Shown: positions 7,054 to 12,164 of the stretch, one piece after another | Layout: each line of letters opens with the position of its first letter | Position numbering within the stretch: the stretch's first letter is position 1 | From: CAZGWJ01 sp964529445 | GTDB taxonomy: Bacteria; Oederibacteriota; Muellerivitia; Muellerivitales; Muellerivitaceae | NCBI GenBank assembly: GCA_964529445.1 | Contig: CAZGWJ010000080.1 | Span: forward strand, 1-12,164 | DNA length: 12,164 nt | Direction of reading: 5' to 3' | Made by a program: the position numbers and the translations under genes | Notes under the pieces: generated by a model | The model's database searches: none | What the model saw: only the letters and a program-made list of their open reading frames with translations | Told to the model about the DNA's origin: nothing

Positions 7054-7060
7054 AGGAGGA

Positions 7061-7152
7061 GAACGAGCCCCAAAGGGAGCAGGGAAAAACGATGTTGTTG
7101 AAAAATGGAAAGTCGCAAGCCGTACTCTGCGGATTCTGTGTTCTCTGCGGTT
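7061..7152. repeat. second, more diverged palindromic element in the nuoD-nuoE gap
   Basis: The right arm 7126-7152 (TCTGCGGATTCTGTGTTCTC followed by TGCGGTT) is a clear family member. The presumed left arm at ~7061-7089 (CCCCAAAGGGAGCAGGG) is degenerate. The right arm ends at the purine-rich GAGGGGGG that serves as the nuoE ribosome-binding site. The tandem arrangement with 6954-7053 explains why this gap is about twice the usual size. Confidence 0.55.
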
Positions 7153-7165
7153 CGAGGGGGGTGTC

Positions 7166-7648
7166 TTGGACGTGAAGTTCTCCGAGAAGACGATGAAGGA
7201 ATTCACGGCGGTGCTCGCGCGCTACCCCGACCGGCAGGCCGCGGTCCTGCCGGCCTTGTGGCTCGTCCAGCGCGATTTCGGCTACGTCTCGACCGAGGGC
7301 GCCCTCTACGTGGCTTCCCTCACCGACACGCCCCCCGCCCGGGTGCTCGAGACCCTGAAGTTCTACACGATGTACCAGAAGGAGAAGCCCGGCCGCTACC
7401 ACGTGCAGGTCTGCCGCACCCTGTCCTGCATGCTGGCCGGGTCCGAGGACCTGCAGAAGGTGATCGAGAAGAAGCTGAAGTTGAAGCCCGGCGGGGTCAC
7501 GAAGGACGGGAAGTTCAGCTACCAGGCGGTGGAATGCCTGGCGGCCTGCCACAACGCCCCCTGCGTGCAGGTGAACGACGAATACCATGAGAACCTGACG
7601 CCCGAGAAGCTGGCGGATTTGCTTGAGGAACTTGCGAAGCGGGGTTGA
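7166..7648 (+). CDS. nuoE: NADH-quinone oxidoreductase subunit E (2Fe-2S)
   Basis: 160 residues. NuoE is the 24-kDa-type thioredoxin-fold subunit carrying the off-pathway 2Fe-2S cluster N1a, and it binds NuoF in the peripheral arm. Ligands are visible as CRTLSC (Cys83, Cys88) and CLAAC (Cys124, Cys128). The N-terminal helical bundle includes LPALWLVQRDFGYVS at 28-42. The start is uncertain by two codons: TTG at 7166 lies close to the GAGGGGGG run (~7154-7161), and GTG at 7172 lies ~10 nt from it. The last 19 codons (from ENLTPEK, residue 142) reappear in diverged form 140 bp downstream, outside any intact gene. The repeat-filled gap upstream and the fragment downstream leave this gene isolated from its partners nuoD and nuoF. 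Confidence 0.95.
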   Translation: MDVKFSEKTMKEFTAVLARYPDRQAAVLPALWLVQRDFGYVSTEGALYVASLTDTPPARVLETLKFYTMYQKEKPGRYHVQVCRTLSCMLAGSEDLQKVIEKKLKLKPGGVTKDGKFSYQAVECLAACHNAPCVQVNDEYHENLTPEKLADLLEELAKRG

Positions 7649-7664
7649 GTTGGATCGGCCCCCA

Positions 7665-7687
7665 CGCTTTTCGTGACCCGAAAAGCG
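7665..7687. repeat. perfect 9-bp stem-loop after nuoE
   Basis: Arms CGCTTTTCG (7665-7673) and CGAAAAGCG (7679-7687) have a 5-nt loop, 16 nt after the nuoE stop. There is no T-run 3' of the stem. It may act as an RNA-stability or attenuating hairpin, or be part of the sequence that separated nuoE from the displaced tail copy. Confidence 0.6.
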
Positions 7688-7727
7688 CGGATGTCCGCAC
7701 CTCGGCTGGAGGCCTCGGTGCACTCCG

Positions 7728-7785
7728 TGAGAACCTGACGCCCGAGAAGCTCGACAAGCTTCTCGACGAACTGCAAAAGAAAAAG
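7728..7785 (+). pseudogene. displaced second copy of the nuoE 3' coding end
   Basis: 24 nt at 7728-7751 are identical to 7588-7611 in nuoE. The following ~30 nt still encode a similar peptide: ENLTPEKLDKLLDELQKKK versus ENLTPEKLADLLEELAKRG, with 13 of 19 residues the same. The copy is offset by 140 bp, out of frame with nuoE, and runs into the next palindromic repeat with its stop lost. It lies within an open frame at 7645-7905, but that frame has no good start, continues through the repeat, and overlaps the nuoF start. I therefore read it as a gene fragment and not a working small gene. Either a partial duplication or replacement of the nuoE tail by recombination with a divergent homologue could produce it. 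Confidence 0.6.
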
Positions 7786-7788
7786 CTG

Positions 7789-7888
7789 AACCACAGAGAG
7801 CGCAGAGGGCGCAGCGGAAACCAGCTGGATCTTGGAACGTCGATCCAAAAGATCGCCTTTCTCCGCGATCTCCGCGTACCCTGCGGTG
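7789..7888. repeat. CGCAGAGG-type palindromic element in the nuoE-nuoF gap
   Basis: The left arm 7789-7820 (AACCACAGAGAGCGCAGAGG then GCGCAGCGG) and right arm 7858-7888 (TCTCCGCGATCTCCGCG then TACCCTGCGGTG) are imperfectly complementary. The centre holds its own hairpin (7828-7836 with 7844-7854, a 2-nt bulge). The preceding CTG gives a CTGAACC edge. The right arm runs directly into GAGG (7891-7894), the nuoF Shine-Dalgarno. Confidence 0.75.
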
Positions 7889-7901
7889 AAGAGGTTGCCG
7901 T

Positions 7902-9164
7902 ATGAGTGAGTTGTTGTTGACCAAGCGATTCGGCGAACCCGACGGGCATACCCTGAAGGGTTACCTGCGCACGGGCGGATACGCCTCCCTGAAGCGCCTC
8001 TTCTCGATGAAGCCGGAAGCCGTGATCGAGCAGGTGAAGGCCTCCGGGCTCAAGGGGCGGGGCGGCGCCGGTTTCCCGACCGGCCTGAAATGGTCCTTCA
8101 TCCCGAAGGACGGCGGTAAGCCCGTCTACCTCGTGGTGAACGCCGACGAGGGCGAGCCGGGCACCTTCACCGACCGGTATGTCCTCGAGAAGGATCCCCA
8201 CCTCCTGCTGGAAGGCATGGTGGCGGCCGCCTACGCCGTCGGGGCCCGGACGGCCTATGTCTACGTGCGGGGCGAGTTCGTCCGCCCCCTCCACATCCTC
8301 GAAAAGGCCGTGGCGGAGGCCTCCGAGGTGGGATACCTCGGGGACGGCATTCTGGGGTCGAAGTTCAGTCTCGACGTGCAGGTCCACCGCGGCGCGGGCG
8401 CCTACATCTGCGGAGAGGAGACGGGACTCCTCGAATCCATCGAGGGGAAGCCCGGCAAGCCGCGCATCAAGCCGCCTTTCCCGGCGATCGAGGGCCTCTT
8501 CGGGTGCCCCACCGTCATCAACAACGTGAAGACGCTGGCGTCCGTGCCCTGGATCGTGGAGAACGGCGGCGCGGCCTATGCCGCCCTGGGCACGAAGGAA
8601 TCGTCCGGCACCATGATCTTCGGGGCCTCCGGCCACGTGAACGCGCCCGGCTACTGGGAGATGCCCTTCGGCGTGAGGGTGATGGAACTCATCGAGGGCC
8701 ACGCGAAGGGCGTGAAGGGCGGACGGCTCAAGGCCGTCATCCCCGGAGGATCCTCCACGCCCGTCCTGACGGCGGAGGAATGCGCGGACGCCGTGATGAG
8801 CTACGAGGGCATGAGGGCCAAGGGGTCCTTCCTGGGCACGGGCGGGCTCATCGTGATGAACGAGCACACCGACATGGTCCGGGTGTTGAAGAACCTGACG
8901 CATTTCTACGCCGACGAATCCTGCGGTCAATGCACGCCCTGCCGGGAAGGCGCGGCCTGGTGCGACCGCCTGCTGGCGAAACTCCTCGCGGGCGAGGGGA
9001 CGACCCGGGACCTGGACCGCCTGCTGGTGAACGCGGATAACATGGAAGGGAAGACCATCTGCGCGCTGGCGGCGGCCTGCGCCATGCCGGTGCGCAGTTT
9101 CGTGACGAAGTTCCGCCCCGATTTCGAGAAGTACGTGAGATCCAATGCGACCGCAATACCTTGA
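7902..9164 (+). CDS. nuoF: NADH-quinone oxidoreductase subunit F (FMN, NADH site, N3)
   Basis: 420 residues. NuoF oxidises NADH through FMN and feeds electrons into the 4Fe-4S cluster N3. Binding motifs are GRGGAGFPTGLKW (52-64), NADEGEPGTFTDR (80-92) and GAGAYICGEETGLLES (164-179). N3 ligands are Cys341, 344 and 347 in CGQCTPC plus Cys387. The ATG at 7902 has GAGG 7 nt upstream. The end is unusual: after the family-typical FRPDFEKYVR there is a short SNATAIP tail. Its TGA stop belongs to the conserved TTGAACCAC edge of the palindromic repeat in the nuoF-nuoG gap, so the insertion may have set the present C-terminus. Confidence 0.97.
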   Translation: MSELLLTKRFGEPDGHTLKGYLRTGGYASLKRLFSMKPEAVIEQVKASGLKGRGGAGFPTGLKWSFIPKDGGKPVYLVVNADEGEPGTFTDRYVLEKDPHLLLEGMVAAAYAVGARTAYVYVRGEFVRPLHILEKAVAEASEVGYLGDGILGSKFSLDVQVHRGAGAYICGEETGLLESIEGKPGKPRIKPPFPAIEGLFGCPTVINNVKTLASVPWIVENGGAAYAALGTKESSGTMIFGASGHVNAPGYWEMPFGVRVMELIEGHAKGVKGGRLKAVIPGGSSTPVLTAEECADAVMSYEGMRAKGSFLGTGGLIVMNEHTDMVRVLKNLTHFYADESCGQCTPCREGAAWCDRLLAKLLAGEGTTRDLDRLLVNADNMEGKTICALAAACAMPVRSFVTKFRPDFEKYVRSNATAIP

Positions 9165-9246
9165 ACCACGAAGGCACGAAGACTCGAAGAAGGCGGGTGG
9201 GCCTGAACAAGAGGGACGAAACTTCGTGACTTCGTGTCTTCGTGGT
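9165..9246. repeat. CACGAAGG-type palindromic element in the nuoF-nuoG gap (best-preserved copy)
   Basis: The left arm 9165-9189 and right arm 9222-9246 are 25 nt each with 22 complementary positions, around a 32-nt loop. Each arm is three imperfect 8-nt units (CACGAAGG, CACGAAGA, CTCGAAG). The element fills almost the whole 93-bp gap. Its left edge overlaps the nuoF TGA and its right arm ends 11 nt before the nuoG ATG, next to GAGG (9247-9250). Confidence 0.9.
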
Positions 9247-9257
9247 GAGGGATCGAG

Positions 9258-10877
9258 ATGAAACAGGTGAAGCTCCACATCAACGGACGTGCGGTGACGG
9301 CGCCCGAGGGGACGAACCTCCTCGAGGCGGCGCGCTCGGCCGGCATTTCCGTGCCCCACTTCTGCTACCACCGCCACCTCGCGGTGGACGGCAATTGCCG
9401 CACCTGCATGGCCGAGATCGCGGGGCCGAAGGGCCCGGCGCTCGCCATCTCCTGCAACACGAAGGTGGCGGAGGGTATGGATGCCCGCTTCGACTCCCCG
9501 GCGGCCCTGCGGGCCCAGAAATCCGCCCTCGAGTTCCTGCTTCTCGACCATCCCCTCGACTGCCCCGTCTGCGACAAGGCGGGCGAGTGTTTCCTGCAGG
9601 ACCATTACCAGCAGCACGGCCTCTACGAACCCGAGCATCCCCTCCCGCGCTACTTCAAGGGGGGCAAGGCCCTCGACGTCGGGACCCACATCGTGCTGGA
9701 CCAGGAGCGCTGCGTCCTGTGCACGCGTTGCATCCGTTTCCTGGATTCGATCCCCCGCACGTCGGAATTGTGCATCACGTCCCGCGGCCACGAGGCGCGC
9801 CTGGGCTTGTTCCCGGGGCGCCGCCTGGACAACCCCTATTCCGGCAACGTGACCGACGTGTGCCCCGTGGGCGCCCTCACCCTCAAGGAGTTCCGTTTCA
9901 AGCAGAGAGTCTGGTTCCTCAAGAAGACCGAGTCGGTCTGCCCGGGCTGTTCCCGGGGGTGCAACATCACCGTGGAGCACAACCGCGGCCGCATCTGGCG
10001 GTTCATGCCCCGCGAGAATTCCCACGTGAATCTTTCCTGGATGTGCGACGAGGGACGCTTCTCCTTCGAGCGGATCCAGGCCGACCGGCTGGCCCTTCCC
10101 CGGGCGGGCGGCCGCGACCTCCGCGACCCGGACGAGGGGTTCGAGAGGCTTCGGGACATCCTGAAGGACGTTCCCCGGGAGCGGGTGGCCGGGATCGTCT
10201 CGCCCGCCTCCTCCAACGAGAGTCTTTACGCCATGCGGCGGCTGTTCCGGGAGCGCTTCGAGGAGGATCACCTGGCGGCCCTGTTGCCGGTGCCGGAGGC
10301 GGGGGACGACATCCTGCGTACACCCCAGAAGCACCCGAACGAGCAGGGCCTGAGGATGCTGGGCATCCCGACCGACGCGGCGCCGCTGTTGGCCCGGTTG
10401 TCGGAAGGGAAATTCGACGTCGCGATCCTCCTGGAGGGGGGCCCGGTGGCCGACGGGTTGGCGTCCCTCCTGACGGCCCTTGGCCGCGTGAAGCGGCTCG
10501 TGGTGCTGAGCCCCTCCGTCACGACCGCCGTCGGTTTCGCGACCCTGGCCCTTCCCGTGGCCGCCTTCTTCGAGAAGGAGGGGACCTTCGTGAACGCGCG
10601 GGGAAGGCTCCAGCGGTTCCGCCCGGCTGTCCCCCCGCCGGAGGGCGTGCTGCCGGCCTCTTCGATCCTCTTCCGCCTCGGGGGGGATAAGGATGAATCC
10701 GTTTCTCCCCGCGAGGTCTTCGCGGAAATGGCCCGGGAGATCCCCGTCCTGCGGGGCAAGGGCCTCGACTCCCTGCCCGCCTTGGGGGTGGATCTCGGCC
10801 TGGAACCCATCGCCGACCCGCCCTTTGCGGGCGTGGCCCGCCCCTGCCCCAACATCCTTCCGGAGGTGCGGTCCTGA
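9258..10877 (+). CDS. nuoG: NADH-quinone oxidoreductase subunit G (short form with N7 cluster)
   Basis: 539 residues. NuoG carries the electron wire between NuoF and the NuoI/B clusters. In order: an N-terminal 2Fe-2S ferredoxin domain (N1b: Cys36, 47, 50, 66); a His-Cys3 4Fe-4S site (His98, Cys102, 105, 111); a 4Fe-4S site in CVLCTRC plus CPVG (Cys152, 155, 158, 202); and a further C-x2-C-x3-C-x27-C site (Cys228, 231, 235, 263) matching cluster N7. N7 is present in some bacteria and absent from mitochondria. The remaining ~275 residues are a shortened molybdopterin-oxidoreductase-like domain (FFEKEGTFVNARGRLQRF is the recognisable segment). Family members are often 700-900 residues, so this is a reduced form. 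The ATG at 9258 has GAGG 7 nt upstream. The stop overlaps the nuoH ATG by 1 nt. Confidence 0.95.
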   Translation: MKQVKLHINGRAVTAPEGTNLLEAARSAGISVPHFCYHRHLAVDGNCRTCMAEIAGPKGPALAISCNTKVAEGMDARFDSPAALRAQKSALEFLLLDHPLDCPVCDKAGECFLQDHYQQHGLYEPEHPLPRYFKGGKALDVGTHIVLDQERCVLCTRCIRFLDSIPRTSELCITSRGHEARLGLFPGRRLDNPYSGNVTDVCPVGALTLKEFRFKQRVWFLKKTESVCPGCSRGCNITVEHNRGRIWRFMPRENSHVNLSWMCDEGRFSFERIQADRLALPRAGGRDLRDPDEGFERLRDILKDVPRERVAGIVSPASSNESLYAMRRLFRERFEEDHLAALLPVPEAGDDILRTPQKHPNEQGLRMLGIPTDAAPLLARLSEGKFDVAILLEGGPVADGLASLLTALGRVKRLVVLSPSVTTAVGFATLALPVAAFFEKEGTFVNARGRLQRFRPAVPPPEGVLPASSILFRLGGDKDESVSPREVFAEMAREIPVLRGKGLDSLPALGVDLGLEPIADPPFAGVARPCPNILPEVRS

Positions 10878-12164
10878 TGCCGACCTTCGAGGCCGTCTGG
10901 CCTTTCCTCAACATCCTGGCGGTGGCCGTGATGGTGTGGCTCCTGCCCCTCAACATCATCCCGGTCCTCATCTGGCTGGAGCGCAAGGGGAGCGCCGTCA
11001 TCCAGGACCGGCTGGGACCCAACCGCGCGGAAGTGTTCGGTATCCGGCTCTTCGGGATGCTCCATAACATCACGGATGTCATCAAGCTCCTGATGAAGGA
11101 GGACTTCGTCCCCAACCGCACGGAGCGTTTCGCCTATCTCCTGGCCCCCTTCTGGTTCATGACCGTCGCCTTGGTGCCGCTCATGACGGTGCCGCTGGCC
11201 GCCCCGCAGTTCTTCGGCGGGCTCCCCGTGCGGTTCCAGGTGGCCGACCTCGACGCGGGCGTCCTGTTCATCCTGGCCGTCACGGGAATGGGGGTGTACG
11301 GCCTCATCCTGGCCGGATGGGCCTCCAACAACAAGTTCTCCCTGCTCGGCGCGCTCCGAACGTCGGCGCAAATGGTGTCCTACGAGCTGGCCCTCGCGTC
11401 CGGCGTGCTCGGCGTGCTGGTGACCTTCGGCACGGCGCGGATCTCCTCGCTGGTCGAGGCCCAGGGCGCGCCCCTCGTCCTCTTCGGCCACGCCCTGCCC
11501 CTGCCGAACTGGGGAATCTTCCTCCAGCCCGTGGCCTTCCTCGTGGTCCTCACCTGCGCTTTCGCCGAGACCAACCGCAACCCCTTCGACCTCCCGGAGG
11601 GCGAGTCCGAGCTGGTGGCGGGTTACCACACCGAGTATCCCGGCATGAAGTTCGCCCTGTTCTTCATGGCCGAATATGCCAACATGGTGGTGGCCTCGGT
11701 GGTGCTCGCGACCCTCTTCCTCGGCGGGTACCAGGTGCCCTTCGTGACGACTGAGACGATGCTGGCCCATCCCCGGGAGGTCCTGATGGTGATGCTGGGC
11801 GGGCTCGTGGCGGCCGGTCTCGGCGGCGGGGCCTGGCTCTTCGCCTTCGGCGTGGCCCGGGAGCGGTTCGAACGGGGCGTGCGGCGGCTGGAACTTTTCC
11901 TCCTCGCGCTGGGAGGGCTCCTCACGGCCGTGGCGGCCCTCGCGATCCTGCCTTTCGTGCCCGGCATGGCCGTGCCGTTGTGGCTGCCCCCGCTTTTGTG
12001 CGCCGTCGTTCAGGTGACGGCGCTCCTGGCGAAGGTGATGTTCTTCTGCTGGCTCTACGTGTGGGTGCGCTGGACCCTGCCGCGTTTCCGGTACGACCAG
12101 TTGATGCGGTTCGGATGGCGCGTGCTGTTGCCGCTGGCGCTCTTGAACCTGCTCGTCACCGGCT
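10877..12164 (+). CDS. nuoH: NADH-quinone oxidoreductase subunit H (3' partial, with extra membrane segment)
   Basis: The frame is open to the window edge, with 429 codons visible. NuoH links the quinone chamber to the proton-pumping membrane arm. Motifs are IWLERKGSAVIQDRLGPNR (32-50), DVIKLLMKED (67-76), the acidic quinone-chamber loop AETNRNPFDLPEGESELVAG (230-249) followed by YHTEYPGMKF, and RWTLPRFRYDQLMRFGW (398-414). The ATG at 10877 overlaps the nuoG stop by 1 nt, with GGAGG 10 nt upstream. Usual NuoH proteins are about 320-350 residues. The excess comes from residues ~290-367, between LGGYQVPF and WLPPLLCAVV, where two additional hydrophobic helices (~302-326 and ~338-360) flank an Arg-rich loop (ARERFERGVRRLE). 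The reading frame continues in the usual C-terminal sequence on both sides, so this is an in-frame insertion and not an error. Confidence 0.95.
   Translation, partial: MPTFEAVWPFLNILAVAVMVWLLPLNIIPVLIWLERKGSAVIQDRLGPNRAEVFGIRLFGMLHNITDVIKLLMKEDFVPNRTERFAYLLAPFWFMTVALVPLMTVPLAAPQFFGGLPVRFQVADLDAGVLFILAVTGMGVYGLILAGWASNNKFSLLGALRTSAQMVSYELALASGVLGVLVTFGTARISSLVEAQGAPLVLFGHALPLPNWGIFLQPVAFLVVLTCAFAETNRNPFDLPEGESELVAGYHTEYPGMKFALFFMAEYANMVVASVVLATLFLGGYQVPFVTTETMLAHPREVLMVMLGGLVAAGLGGGAWLFAFGVARERFERGVRRLELFLLALGGLLTAVAALAILPFVPGMAVPLWLPPLLCAVVQVTALLAKVMFFCWLYVWVRWTLPRFRYDQLMRFGWRVLLPLALLNLLVTG

Noticed and set aside
7645..7905. 86-codon open frame between nuoE and nuoF
   Set aside because: It starts at a TTG overlapping the nuoE stop, is made of a nuoE tail fragment plus a palindromic repeat, and overlaps the nuoF start. 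Fragment plus repeat explains it better than a gene.
5600..7924. Long minus-strand open frame opposite nuoD-nuoE
   Set aside because: It is antisense to well-supported nuo genes, runs through the repeats, and its composition (His/Gly/Val/Arg-rich) is typical of reverse frames in GC-rich DNA.
5025..9246. Repeats considered as a CRISPR array
   Set aside because: The copies are palindromes dispersed between genes, with unequal spacing and no unique spacers or cas genes.
7515..10334. 939-codon minus-strand open frame opposite nuoF-nuoG
   Set aside because: Same reason: a codon-bias shadow of strongly conserved genes, with no recognisable domain.

Overview
The window is GC-rich bacterial chromosomal DNA. 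Its core is the first eight genes of a respiratory complex I operon (nuoA-nuoH, plus strand, from 4138 to the window edge). nuoC and nuoD are separate genes and NuoG keeps the extra N7 iron-sulfur site. Together with a DUF2723-type membrane protein with a helical-repeat tail, and intergenic CACGAAGG / CGCAGAGG palindromes, this suggests a Gram-negative environmental lineage (Acidobacteriota, Myxococcota/Desulfobacterota or similar). The sequence does not fix the taxon.

Layout. 3-1556: 3' part of a DUF2723/GT-C-like multi-spanning membrane protein with a C-terminal helical repeat. 1814-2257: a small stand-alone PAS protein. 2231-2420: two 60-bp direct repeats flanking a long imperfect hairpin; copy 1 encodes the last eight residues and stop of the PAS gene. 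3376-2438 (minus): queG, epoxyqueuosine reductase. 3970-3425 (minus): an unrecognised protein with two C-terminal membrane helices, probably co-transcribed with queG. 3971-4137: divergent promoter region. 4138-12164: nuoA, B, C, D, E, F, G and most of nuoH.

The nuo genes make a proton-pumping NADH:quinone oxidoreductase. NuoE, F and G form the NADH-oxidising arm, NuoB, C and D the quinone-reducing connecting module, and NuoA and H the start of the membrane arm. Later membrane subunits would lie beyond the window.

The most unusual aspect is between the genes. nuoA/B, nuoC/D and nuoG/H overlap, but the B-C, D-E, E-F and F-G junctions hold 93 to 253 bp filled largely with palindromic elements. 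Their arms are imperfect 8-nt tandem units of two related types: CACGAAGR, and a CGCAGAGG-like type. Left arms start close after the upstream stop, and in nuoF the element seems to supply the stop. Right arms end just before the next Shine-Dalgarno. A solo arm lies upstream of queG. The E-F gap also carries a displaced second copy of the nuoE C-terminal coding sequence. No classical mobile element gene, CRISPR array, tRNA or rRNA was seen.
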